From Clostridium sp. CAG:354_28_25 (GTDB lineage Bacteria > Bacillota > Clostridia > TANB77 > CAG-508), in the NCBI GenBank assembly GCA_001915925.1, contig MNRL01000009.1, positions 1 to 64,000 of the forward strand: a stretch of 64,000 nt of DNA. The letters are read 5' to 3'. The position numbers and the translations under genes are program-made. The first letter of the stretch is position 1; the number at the start of each line of letters is the position of its first letter. The notes below the pieces were generated by a model. That model made no database searches. It had not been told where the DNA came from and saw nothing but the letters and a program-made list of their open reading frames with translations. Shown here one piece after another: positions 17,623 through 25,911 of the stretch.

Positions 17623-17721
17623 AACTCGTACCTCCTTAAATATATATATTCAAGGCATGTATAAATTATTACTATAAATAGTATAAAACTGGAAATAGTT
17701 AAGTACTATTTCCAGTCTACA

Positions 17722-19539
17722 TTAATTATTTGCTCTATCTTGCTCCTGTTGTTTTAATTTTAGGTAGCCAAGTTCTTCCCATCTGTTATATGCTAAATTT
17801 AATCTAAATAGCAATTTTGGCTTAGCACCGGCTCTGTTCTTATCTACAACACAAGCATAATATCTTACATCTGGGTCATCATATTTTATTAAGTCATAAC
17901 ATTTTTCATCCATTTCTTCTATTGAATATTCATAATCTTTATAATTTTCGTGATTGATTTGTTTTACCAAACATAATGTATCTAATACTTCTTTTACTGT
18001 TCTACTAGCTTGTAAGTCATTGATTGTTAAATTGATTGGCCAAGTTGCTGTTTCTGTTAATTGTAATGTTGAAAAGATAAACATATTAAAATTTTGTGCT
18101 AAGTTAGAAAGAATAGTTGCAGTTTTCTTTACCTCTTCCCCATTTCCTATGTGTTCAGTATCTGTTTTTAATGTATCGTAGAATATATATTCAATATGTT
18201 TCATATAATAGTAATTCATTATAACTTTTTGCAATTCATCATTAGTATGATCTGTTATGTTAATAAAATAAATTGAGTTATTAATTTCTTTATCTATCCA
18301 ATCTGTAACAGCAATAGTGTCTCTAAATTCTTTAGAAATTTTAGCTAGCCTTTTTACAAAATCTGCTCTAGATTCTCCATCTTCTTGTAATATAAAACCA
18401 TCCTCGTCAGTTTTTACATCTGACCCCTCATCTGCTCTAAACTTAAATTCTAACAATTCTCCTTCGGTTTTATGTAATTTTTTACCATGAATTTTTTGAA
18501 TTTCTGGATCATTTATAATTGTTGTCATTAAACATAATTTCATTTTTTCTTCTGACATCTCGTTAGAGATTACCAAAACTCTTTTTTTATGAACTAATGA
18601 TAAATTAGCTACTAGATTGATTGTAAATCTACTTTTTCCAGAGTTAGAAGGCATCGCAACAGCCATTGTTTCTCCTTTTCTTAAACCTTTAAACTCTTTT
18701 GATAAACGTTCAAATGGCAACGGAATTCCTGCAGTTAAGTTGTTTTCTCCTGTTTCTAAGAATTCTGTAAGTCCTTTATTTAATACTGCTCTTTTAAATT
18801 TTTCTGTAGCGGTAACTTGTTCTACAGCACTCTCTACTTCTTCTACTGACATTTTATCATATAATTCGTAATTTCTAATTTCAACTACTTTTTCTTGAAC
18901 ACTTTTGATTGGTATTTTTAAATACCAATTTCTTAAGATAAATAATTTTTTTAAATCTATATATACTTTTTCCATAGTAACTGTTCTTTGTAATTTTATA
19001 CGTGTTACTAATTGTTTCTTTAATTCATATACTTCTCTAGTAGTTTTTGCAAAGTTAAATTTCCTTTTTACTGCTTCTGGTGCGTATTTTTCACCTTCTG
19101 TAAAGATAACACTTTTATATAAATTAAGCATTCTTTCATCTTGAAAGCATACTTCATCATATAAAAAATTATAGCTTACTATATATCTTGGGTCATAAAG
19201 TAATAAACCAATATAGTCTTCTTCTAAGTCTAAATCTTGTAATTCTTTTGGAAATCTTTCTACTTCATCTTCTTTAATTTGTTCAGCTTCGAATTCTTTC
19301 TTTTCTGCTTCTAAAGCATCTTGTTCATCTTTTTCCTTTTGGGTTTGTCTTTTTTTTAATTCTTTTTTCTTATTTTGTATAGCTATATTTAATTCTTTTA
19401 TACCATCAAGTGCTTTTTTTAAGTCATTTTTGCCAATTGCATCTTTTATTTCTTGAATTTTAGCAGCATTATCTTTTGTTACTGGTATATGATTTAGCAA
19501 GTCATATAATTGTGATACATTATTATCAATTGTTCCCAT
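17722..19539 (-). CDS. DnaB-like RecA-fold ATPase with an N-terminal coiled-coil extension
   Basis: 605 aa. Residues 1-100 are a Lys/Glu-rich helical extension absent from ordinary DnaB. Residues 105-250 resemble the DnaB N-terminal domain (EEDYIGLLLYDPRYI, then CFQDERMLNLYKSV), and 270-595 the C-terminal helicase domain: Walker A MPSNSGKS at 296-303 (Met replaces the first Gly), LVISNEMSEEKMK like the DnaB FSLEMS helix, Walker B IEYIFYDTLK, the FSTLQLT sensor, DLQASRTVKEVLDTLCLV and VDKNRAGAKPKLLF like the KNRNG motif. Probably an NTP-driven DNA motor or loader rather than the main replicative helicase. It lies alone between yabP and a foreign-looking gene; no prophage genes are nearby. Confidence 0.65.
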   Translation of the reverse strand: MGTIDNNVSQLYDLLNHIPVTKDNAAKIQEIKDAIGKNDLKKALDGIKELNIAIQNKKKELKKRQTQKEKDEQDALEAEKKEFEAEQIKEDEVERFPKELQDLDLEEDYIGLLLYDPRYIVSYNFLYDEVCFQDERMLNLYKSVIFTEGEKYAPEAVKRKFNFAKTTREVYELKKQLVTRIKLQRTVTMEKVYIDLKKLFILRNWYLKIPIKSVQEKVVEIRNYELYDKMSVEEVESAVEQVTATEKFKRAVLNKGLTEFLETGENNLTAGIPLPFERLSKEFKGLRKGETMAVAMPSNSGKSRFTINLVANLSLVHKKRVLVISNEMSEEKMKLCLMTTIINDPEIQKIHGKKLHKTEGELLEFKFRADEGSDVKTDEDGFILQEDGESRADFVKRLAKISKEFRDTIAVTDWIDKEINNSIYFINITDHTNDELQKVIMNYYYMKHIEYIFYDTLKTDTEHIGNGEEVKKTATILSNLAQNFNMFIFSTLQLTETATWPINLTINDLQASRTVKEVLDTLCLVKQINHENYKDYEYSIEEMDEKCYDLIKYDDPDVRYYACVVDKNRAGAKPKLLFRLNLAYNRWEELGYLKLKQQEQDRANN

Positions 19540-19620
19540 TTCCTTACTCCCTTTTTAATAATTTTAATTTATTATACCAATAAAGAAAATTTTTTTAAAG
19601 GCTTTTTTATAAAATTCTAT

Positions 19621-19650
19621 TCGGGATTTAGGGACGTTCATTGTTTTTCA
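19621..19650. repeat. REP-like repeat, partial copy
   Basis: GGGATTTAGGGACGTTCATT, a variant of the GGGAcGgTCC repeat family that recurs at 24.7, 30.4, 31.7, 51.4, 59.9 and 63.1 kb. Confidence 0.5.
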
Positions 19651-19655
19651 TATAA

Positions 19656-19681
19656 TAGGAAAATGCGGGGATTACCCCCGC
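19656..19681 (-). terminator. Rho-independent terminator overlapping a gene end
   Basis: On the minus strand GCGGGG-GTAAT-CCCCGC is followed by ATTTTCC. The loop holds the stop codon of the 170-aa gene upstream. Confidence 0.65.
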
Positions 19682-20184
19682 TTATTTCCTGGAAGATATT
19701 CAGAGATTTGTGCGTAAAATCTGATTCTTTGTAAGACTTCTTCGTCTTCTTCAGAAACCAGTACAGTCTGCTCAATACCGAGTCTTTTCTCTTGCTTTTT
19801 AAGGTGTTTGAATTCCTCAATTGCCAAGACTAATGCTGGTACACCCACAAGTTCAGCATAATCCTTTAGCTTTTCCATCTCTACTTTTGTCTCTTTCAAG
19901 AAAAGCCTGGACATCTGCACAATTTCCTGCAGTGATGGGCTGTTTAACAGAAATTCCTCCTTTGCTAGTTTTTTTAATTCTCGATGTAATAAATTAATGA
20001 AATTTCTGGGTTTACCATATCTAGAACGAATAACTCCAAATTCTTTTGGAAAATTATCGTCTTCCAAAATTTCAGATTCATGGACTTCTTTGTCCGTTGC
20101 ATAAACTGCTTCCTGGCAAAATTCCTCAACCAGTTCAAGGTAATTCGTTAACAGTTCCCGACACAGTCCTTCTACCTCTGTCAT
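19672..20184 (-). CDS. Hypothetical protein, G+C-richer single-gene island
   Basis: 170 aa from MTEVEGLC at 20184, whose ATG has a strong AAGGAGG; a 20-residue longer frame has no site. Not recognised. Almost entirely helical and highly charged, with a long amphipathic stretch (IVQMSRLFLKETKVEMEKLKDYAELV) and two Cys near the N-terminus; no membrane helix. Base composition is near 40% G+C in a sampled line, against well under 30% around it. Its terminator overlaps its stop codon. It looks acquired. Confidence 0.5.
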   Translation of the reverse strand: MTEVEGLCRELLTNYLELVEEFCQEAVYATDKEVHESEILEDDNFPKEFGVIRSRYGKPRNFINLLHRELKKLAKEEFLLNSPSLQEIVQMSRLFLKETKVEMEKLKDYAELVGVPALVLAIEEFKHLKKQEKRLGIEQTVLVSEEDEEVLQRIRFYAQISEYLPGNKRG

Positions 20185-20309
20185 AATTTTTCCTCCTTGT
20201 TCAACAAATTCTTTTGTATCACTCTTAATTATACCATAAAACATGGATTTTTACTAGGTTTACTGTAAAATCATTTTTGTCTTAAGCATTAATTTAAACC
20301 AAAAATAAT

Positions 20310-20349
20310 TATAAATTACAAAGAAGAAGCCTAAATAAGCTTCTTCTTT
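20310..20349 (-). terminator. Rho-independent terminator after lemA
   Basis: AAAGAAGAAGC pairs with GCTTCTTCTTT; T-rich sequence follows on the minus strand. Confidence 0.8.
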
Positions 20350-20353
20350 ATTT

Positions 20354-20893
20354 TTACATATCAACTTTAATGTTCTCTCCCTCAATTTTTCTATCCTCTA
20401 ATTCAAATAAATCTCCTTCTTTAAAATTAAATATTTTACCAATAATATTAGAAGGAAAAACGTTTAATTTTGTATTATATTTAGTAGTATCATTGTTATA
20501 AATTCTTCTTGCTGCTTGTAATTCACTTTCAACTTTTATAAGGCTCTTCTGCAATTTTAAAAACTGTTCACTAGTTTTTAGTTCTGGATAATTTTCTACT
20601 ACTAATATTAAATTATTATATTCTTCATTTAATTTATTTAATGCATCTTTATCTTTATGTTGATTATAAGCTGTTCTATATTCTGTTATTTTAGTTAAAA
20701 CATCTTGCTCATAATTAGCATAACCTTTCGTTACCTCTACTAAATTTGGTATTAAATCAAATCTCTTTTTTAAATAAACATCTATAACACTATATGAGTT
20801 ATTCATTTGTTTTTTTAGTGTTACAAATTTATTATATGTGATAATAACATATAATACTAAAATAACTAATATTATTATTAATGCTATTGTCAT
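20354..20893 (-). CDS. lemA: LemA family protein
   Basis: 179 aa. One N-terminal membrane helix (about 3-20) followed by the LemA helical bundle with the family signatures YNKFVTLKKQMNNSYSVIDVYLKKRFDLIPNLVE (21-54), KLQKSLIKVESELQAARR (about 113-130) and YNTKLNVFPSNIIGKIFNF near the end. Function is not established; LemA proteins are often encoded with DUF2207 or DUF3137 membrane proteins. Both partners are in this window, DUF3137 being divergent from lemA with overlapping promoter space. GGGAGG site; promoter at 20932-20960. Confidence 0.93.
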   Translation of the reverse strand: MTIALIIILVILVLYVIITYNKFVTLKKQMNNSYSVIDVYLKKRFDLIPNLVEVTKGYANYEQDVLTKITEYRTAYNQHKDKDALNKLNEEYNNLILVVENYPELKTSEQFLKLQKSLIKVESELQAARRIYNNDTTKYNTKLNVFPSNIIGKIFNFKEGDLFELEDRKIEGENIKVDM

Positions 20894-20931
20894 TATATTC
20901 CTCCCTTATTCCCTTGTTCATAATTATATTT

Positions 20932-20960
20932 AGTATAAAACTTTTTATAAAAATTGTCAA
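20932..20960 (-). promoter_or_regulatory. lemA: Predicted sigma-A promoter of lemA
   Basis: Minus strand TTGACA, 17 bases, TATACT: a near-consensus promoter 39 bases before the start codon. Confidence 0.75.
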
Positions 20961-20964
20961 AAAA

Positions 20965-20994
20965 TTTACATACTATATTAAATTATGATAGAAT
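20965..20994 (+). promoter_or_regulatory. Predicted promoter of the DUF3137-xerC unit
   Basis: TTTACA, 18 bases, TAGAAT. It lies back to back with the lemA promoter, so the two units may be coordinately controlled. Confidence 0.55.
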
Positions 20995-21017
20995 ATCTTC
21001 AATAGGAGGAATTACAA

Positions 21018-22025
21018 ATGATATTTTTAGAGATTTTAGTTGTAGTAATGGTTGGTTTTTTAGTATACAAATTTATTTTAATGCCAAATTTTTCTACTAA
21101 AAAAGTAGATATAACCCAGACACCTAGAGAATTTGAAGAATTATATAACAAATTTAATGAACTTGATTTTTTAGATATCACTATTAGCAAAAAGAGGCTG
21201 ATGTTATTTAGTATTATAGGTCTAATCTGTTTTATGGCATTCTTATTTACTTTTATTTTTACCTATTTAAATTCTTTTAATATGGCTTTTGCTATAATTC
21301 CATTAATTGCATTAGCTATAACAGTAATATTATTTTTACTAGAATTTAAAAAATTTAAAGTAAAATATTCAGATGTTATAAAAAGATTTATCCAATTAAT
21401 AGATCCTAACTTAACTTACAATAACACATCATATGTAGACGAAGAAAATTATTATCAAACAGCTTGTTTTGATAATTTACAACTTAGTAGCTTAACAACA
21501 AAAGATACAATAAGTGGTGTAACTAAAGATAATTATAAGTTTTATGCTTCTAATATTTCAGCAACATCTACAGATGAAAATGTATTTAATGGAATTTTTT
21601 CTACAGTTATTTTGGATAAAACGATTCCTTCGTATACTAAAATAAATACCGAAAATTTAGAGTATAATACTACATATGCATTAGGAACAACTAATTCATT
21701 ACTAAAATACATAGAAATGGATAATGCAGATTTTAATAAGGTTTTACATGTATATTCAAATGACAGAATAAATGCAACAGAAATATTAACATCAGACATG
21801 TTAGATTATTTAGCAGAATTTTATAATAAATATCATGTTAATTTTCAACTTGTATTTACAGGAAATTATGTGTATTCAAGATTTTATATTAATCAATTAT
21901 TTACCCCATCTTTTATAGGTAATTTGTTTAATAAAAATAATTTTGCGTTATGCTATATTATAATAACATTCATTTTAGATGTAATAGATAAACTTTCAAA
22001 CAATATGTCAAACTTTGAAGAATAA
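21018..22025 (+). CDS. DUF3137 domain membrane protein
   Basis: 335 aa. A first hydrophobic segment (1-20) and two central membrane helices (about 58-80 and 88-108) precede a soluble domain with the DUF3137 features: QTACFDNLQLSSLTTKDTISGV, an FNGIFSTVILDK strand, VLHVYSNDRINATEILTSDMLDYL and a strand resembling the closing NLFNKNNFAL. Function unknown. It is divergent from lemA and just ahead of xerC (15-base gap), so it is likely cotranscribed with xerC. AGGAGG site. Confidence 0.8.
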   Translation: MIFLEILVVVMVGFLVYKFILMPNFSTKKVDITQTPREFEELYNKFNELDFLDITISKKRLMLFSIIGLICFMAFLFTFIFTYLNSFNMAFAIIPLIALAITVILFLLEFKKFKVKYSDVIKRFIQLIDPNLTYNNTSYVDEENYYQTACFDNLQLSSLTTKDTISGVTKDNYKFYASNISATSTDENVFNGIFSTVILDKTIPSYTKINTENLEYNTTYALGTTNSLLKYIEMDNADFNKVLHVYSNDRINATEILTSDMLDYLAEFYNKYHVNFQLVFTGNYVYSRFYINQLFTPSFIGNLFNKNNFALCYIIITFILDVIDKLSNNMSNFEE

Positions 22026-22040
22026 CATAAGGAGGAACAA

Positions 22041-23024
22041 ATGATTTCACGTGATATGAACCCAGAATATTTAAATTCTTTTTTAGACTATTCTGTAACA
22101 ATTTTAAATAAATCACCAAACACAATAAAAGAATATAATTATGACTTAGCAATGTTCTTGAAATTTATTATGGTTCATTTTCATCTTACAAATGCTAAAG
22201 ATTTTAAAGATATTAATATAAGCAATTTATCTCTTGATGTAATAAAAAAGATAGAATTAAATGATATACATGCATTTCTTGCATATTTAACAACTACATA
22301 TCATAGTAAAGCCGCAACCCGTGCAAGAAAAGTTAGTAGCATTAGAGTATTTTTTAATTATCTATCACAAAAAACTAATTTGATAGAAAAAAATCCTGCT
22401 CAAAACTTAGAAACACCAAAGATAGAAAAACGTATGCCCAAGTACTTAACTCTTGATGATAGTAAAAAGTTATTAACAGTTACAAGTGATGAAGAACGTA
22501 ACAAAGAAAGAGATTATGCAATTATAACTTTATTTTTAAACTGTGGACTTCGTTTATCAGAATTAGTTGGGATAAATATTAATGATATTTCATTTGACGA
22601 TGCTAAAATGACTGTAATTGGTAAAGGTAATAAAGAAAGAACAATCTATTTAAACAAAGCTTGTTTAAAAGCAATTAATGACTATTTAGAAGTTAGACCT
22701 AAGATTGGCATAAAACCTGATTCAATTAAAGCACTGTTTTTAAGCGAGAGAAAAGAACGAATTAGTAAAAGAACAGTTCAATATGTAGTTGATAAAGAAT
22801 TAAAACGTGCAGGTTTAGACACAAAAAAATATTCTACTCATAAATTAAGACATACTGCTGCAACACTTATGTATCAGTACGGAAATGTTGATATAAGGGC
22901 TCTTCAAGAGCTTTTAGGACATGAAAGTATTTCTACAACAGAAATTTATACTCATGTTGCTAATGAACAAGTTAGAAATGCAGTTGATGTAAATCCACTT
23001 TCCGATTATTCAACAGATAAATAA
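22041..23024 (+). CDS. xerC: Tyrosine recombinase XerC/XerD type, probably the chromosomal one
   Basis: 327 aa. Core-binding domain at 8-112 with the typical YLNSFLDYSVTILNKSPNTI, and a catalytic domain with R171 (CGLRLSE), K195 (IGKGNKER), H267/R270 (HKLRHTAAT), H294 and Y303 (STTEIYTHV). The length, the tail NPLSDYSTDK and the core-gene setting fit a dimer-resolving Xer protein, which works with FtsK at dif to separate chromosome dimers. It shares many blocks with the accessory pair at 5.6-7.7 kb. AAGGAGG site; own terminator. Confidence 0.8.
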   Translation: MISRDMNPEYLNSFLDYSVTILNKSPNTIKEYNYDLAMFLKFIMVHFHLTNAKDFKDINISNLSLDVIKKIELNDIHAFLAYLTTTYHSKAATRARKVSSIRVFFNYLSQKTNLIEKNPAQNLETPKIEKRMPKYLTLDDSKKLLTVTSDEERNKERDYAIITLFLNCGLRLSELVGININDISFDDAKMTVIGKGNKERTIYLNKACLKAINDYLEVRPKIGIKPDSIKALFLSERKERISKRTVQYVVDKELKRAGLDTKKYSTHKLRHTAATLMYQYGNVDIRALQELLGHESISTTEIYTHVANEQVRNAVDVNPLSDYSTDK

Positions 23025-23027
23025 AGC

Positions 23028-23065
23028 AAAAGACACTAATCAATGTTATGGTTAGTGTCTTTTAA
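23028..23065 (+). terminator. Rho-independent terminator after xerC
   Basis: AAAAGACACTAATC pairs with GTTAGTGTCTTTT around a short loop. Confidence 0.85.
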
Positions 23066-23131
23066 TGTGAAACTAGATCCTAACAGTGACATATTAATAT
23101 TATATGACCATTCGAGCATTATATAAATTGC

Positions 23132-23710
23132 TTAACCTATTACTGGTTGTAGTTGCTTGTTATCTAAAGCTTCTTTTATGGTAGGTATTAAATAATCAAA
23201 TTTGAATACTAAAGATGTAGGTTTGGTAATAGGATTATCTTGTGTAAATGGCACGAAATAATAATTTTTCCTATTCAGTAATTTTCCTATGTTTTCAGCA
23301 GAACCTGAAAGTCCATCATTTGTTGAAATACCTATTACCAGAGGTCGCTGATTGCGTAGATGAGATTTTATTGCCATAACAGCAGGCGTATCAATTATTG
23401 AATTTGCAAGTTTGGCGATGGTATTGCCAGAACAAGGTGCTACAACCATAATATCAGTTAACCCTTTTGGACCTATAGGCTCTGCTCCCTGTATTGTATG
23501 AATAATTTTATTACCTGTTATATTTTCTATTTCATCTATAAATTCTTTAGCTTTTCCAAATTTAGTATCTAAATTATAGCTATTATAAGACATAATTGGT
23601 ATTATATTAGCACCCAAGTCTTTAAGTTCTTTAATTTTAGGAATTACTTTTTTAAATGTACAAAATGAACCTGTCATTGTAAATCCTATATTTATATTTT
23701 CTAAATCCAT
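23132..23710 (-). CDS. spoVFB: Dipicolinate synthase subunit B (SpoVFB)
   Basis: 192 aa flavoprotein-fold protein of usual length. Signatures: INIGFTMTGSFCTFKKV at the N-terminus, IPIMSYNS, GAEPIGPKGLTDIMVVAPCSGNTIAKLANSIIDTPA and the SaENIGKLLNRKNYYFVPF stretch. With SpoVFA it makes dipicolinic acid, which packs the spore core with calcium. The A subunit, which normally sits next to it, is not in this neighbourhood. GGAGG site; the gene stands alone between the xerC terminator and a foreign-looking island. Confidence 0.92.
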   Translation of the reverse strand: MDLENINIGFTMTGSFCTFKKVIPKIKELKDLGANIIPIMSYNSYNLDTKFGKAKEFIDEIENITGNKIIHTIQGAEPIGPKGLTDIMVVAPCSGNTIAKLANSIIDTPAVMAIKSHLRNQRPLVIGISTNDGLSGSAENIGKLLNRKNYYFVPFTQDNPITKPTSLVFKFDYLIPTIKEALDNKQLQPVIG

Positions 23711-23779
23711 AAATTCCCTCCTTTCATATTATCTTTATATATAATATGAAATTATGTTAATTATGGTATGATAAATTTT

Positions 23780-23820
23780 ATATAAAAACAACGAACGTAG
23801 TTTTACAATCAACTACGTTC
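23780..23820 (-). terminator. Rho-independent terminator
   Basis: GAACGTAGTT pairs with AACTACGTTC; on the minus strand it is followed by GTTGTTTTTATAT. It ends the Cys-rich island gene. Confidence 0.75.
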
Positions 23821-23829
23821 TTCGTTCTG

Positions 23830-24582
23830 TTAGATAACACCTTTGAATGGGATGTCCTTTCCATAAAAAATCTTGTACAGATGTAGCAAGAGAAGCTGAT
23901 ATGGAGCCCAATCTCCGACTATCTCTCTGAATGTATAGCCTGTAATGCAACCATTCTCCATAGGAATCAATTCCCGCCCGCCACGAGGACGCTTTTCTCT
24001 GGATAAGCTACATCCTTTCTCTCCTAACAGGATACATTGATTGTATCCATAATTTTTATCAATGGCCACCGGTTCGCCAACATTCCTAACCTTTAATATT
24101 AGGGAATTTTGTAACCCAGTATAAAAGCCATCTATAGGATATATTGATGTATATCCTTTGCAAAGATGCTTAAAGAGTGTCTCAAAACTTATTTCTGAGA
24201 AATCTTTAGGCGAATAGTAGCACCCTGTTCGCTTGCAACATTTCCCTCCGCATTTTTCGCAAAGCGCAGGATTGAACCTTGGCAGAGCGTCATAATATCC
24301 ATTCTTTTTCTGGATATATTCTACTAAATCGGAAAACAAATATAAATTTTCCGAGAAATCGGTTTGCCACAGAGCCATAACCAATTCTGCCTCTATAGTT
24401 TTCTCACCAGCCTCCAGCATTCTGATTTGCTTTTTGTCCATTTCATCATACTGAATCGGTAACCAGACTGTATGAAAAGTATCAAAATTAAAACCTACAA
24501 ATCCGATTTCTTTTGATTCATACAGCTGATTTATTTTTTTGAAGTTTACACTCCGAAGTTCCATAGGTGTTAAAAATTTCAT
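23830..24582 (-). CDS. Cys-cluster (YkgJ-type) metal-binding protein, G+C-richer island
   Basis: 250 aa. A central cluster CEKCGGKCCKRTGCYYSP (about 128-145), followed by CILLGEKGCSL near 184 and a later C in MENGCITG, matches the CxxC..CC pattern of the YkgJ/Fe-Zn-chelating family, whose members are poorly characterised. The N-terminal third is unfamiliar. One 60-base line (23941-24000) is half G+C, unlike the A+T-rich genes on both sides. It has a near-consensus promoter, a GGGAG ribosome site, and its own terminator, like a transferred single-gene cassette. Confidence 0.55.
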   Translation of the reverse strand: MKFLTPMELRSVNFKKINQLYESKEIGFVGFNFDTFHTVWLPIQYDEMDKKQIRMLEAGEKTIEAELVMALWQTDFSENLYLFSDLVEYIQKKNGYYDALPRFNPALCEKCGGKCCKRTGCYYSPKDFSEISFETLFKHLCKGYTSIYPIDGFYTGLQNSLILKVRNVGEPVAIDKNYGYNQCILLGEKGCSLSREKRPRGGRELIPMENGCITGYTFREIVGDWAPYQLLLLHLYKIFYGKDIPFKGVI

Positions 24583-24632
24583 TGTTTTTCTCCCTTCATT
24601 ATTTAGAGTTATTTTTACAATATATCTGGTGT

Positions 24633-24661
24633 ATTATATCATATTTTACGAATTATGTAAA
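24633..24661 (-). promoter_or_regulatory. Predicted sigma-A promoter
   Basis: Minus strand TTTACA, 17 bases, TATAAT, upstream of the Cys-cluster gene. Confidence 0.65.
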
Positions 24662-24668
24662 TAAAATG

Positions 24669-24696
24669 AACTTTAAGGACCGTCCCTAAAGTTCAA
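24669..24696. repeat. REP-like palindrome
   Basis: GAACTTTAAGGAC followed by CGTCCCTAAAGTTC, a near-perfect palindrome of the dispersed family. It sits just after the ackA stop on the minus strand and could act as its terminator. Confidence 0.7.
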
Positions 24697-24702
24697 AATT
24701 AA

Positions 24703-25893
24703 TTATTTTATTAATTCTAGAGTTTGTTTTGCTATCATTAGTTCTTCATCTGTTGGAACTACATATACTTTAATTTTAGAGTTATCAGAAGAAATTAATC
24801 TTTCTTCACCTTTTACATCATTTCTTTCATCATCTATCTCTACACCCAAGAATTTTAAATTTTCGCAAATTCCTTTTCTAATATTCTTTTGGTTTTCTCC
24901 GATTCCTGCAGTAAATAGCATAACATCAAATCCATTCATTGCAACAGCACATTTAGCTATTTGTGCAGCAATTAAATAATTGTGTATTTTTATTGCAAGT
25001 GCGGCTTGTTCATTTCCTTCTGCTGCTGCAGCTTCCATATCTCTACAGTCTTGTGTAACTCCTGATAATGCTAAAATACCAGATTCTTTATTTAATATAC
25101 GTTCCATTTCATCTGGTGTTAAGCCTTCTTTTTTCATTATAAATGTAACTACAGATGGGTCAATATCACCAGAACGTGTACCCATTGGGATGCCAGCAAG
25201 TGGTGTAAGTCCCATACTTGTTTCTACAGATTTACCACCTTGAACTGCACATATACTTCCACCTTGACCTAAATGGCAAGATATTATTCTTAAATCTTCT
25301 ATTGGTTTTCCTTCTAATTCAGCTACACGATTAGCTACATATTGATGAGATGTACCATGGAAACCATATTTTCTAACTCCATATTCATTATAATATTTAT
25401 ATGGAATTGGATAAATATAATGTTCTTTTGGCATTGTTTGATGAAATGCTGTATCAAATACAGCAACCATTGGCTTATTAGGAATTAATTTTTGTGCAGC
25501 TTTAATTCCCATTACTGCTGCTGGATTATGAAGTGGTGCTAAGCTTGCACATTCTTCTATAGTACTTATAACTTCTTCATTAATAATTACAGGTTTATTA
25601 AACTTTTCACCACCATGAACAACTCTATGTCCTGTAGCATTTATTTCTTCTAGTGAATCAATTACTTTGTATTCTGGATTTAATAATTGTTCTAGTGAAA
25701 ATTCTAATGCTTCTTCATGATTTTGTACTGGTTTTTCTAATTTATATTTTTCTCCATTTACTTTATGTGTTAAAAATGAGTTTGGTTGACCTATTCTTTC
25801 AAAAGTTCCTTTTGCCATTACTTTTTCTGAAGCCATATCTATTAATTGATATTTTAATGATGAGCTTCCACAATTAATTACTAAAATTTTCAT
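24703..25893 (-). CDS. ackA: Acetate kinase
   Basis: 396 aa, normal length. ASKHA-fold kinase with the N-terminal phosphate loop MKILVINCGSSSLKYQLID, the family signature HRVVHGGEKF (about 91-100), the FDTAFHQTMP and YGFHGTSHQYV blocks, and the C-terminal FTAGIGENQ. It converts acetyl phosphate plus ADP to acetate and ATP, the energy-yielding last step of acetate fermentation. It follows pta by 18 bases in one operon. GGAGG site. Confidence 0.97.
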   Translation of the reverse strand: MKILVINCGSSSLKYQLIDMASEKVMAKGTFERIGQPNSFLTHKVNGEKYKLEKPVQNHEEALEFSLEQLLNPEYKVIDSLEEINATGHRVVHGGEKFNKPVIINEEVISTIEECASLAPLHNPAAVMGIKAAQKLIPNKPMVAVFDTAFHQTMPKEHYIYPIPYKYYNEYGVRKYGFHGTSHQYVANRVAELEGKPIEDLRIISCHLGQGGSICAVQGGKSVETSMGLTPLAGIPMGTRSGDIDPSVVTFIMKKEGLTPDEMERILNKESGILALSGVTQDCRDMEAAAAEGNEQAALAIKIHNYLIAAQIAKCAVAMNGFDVMLFTAGIGENQKNIRKGICENLKFLGVEIDDERNDVKGEERLISSDNSKIKVYVVPTDEELMIAKQTLELIK

Positions 25894-25911
25894 AAAAAAC
25901 CTCCAATAAAT

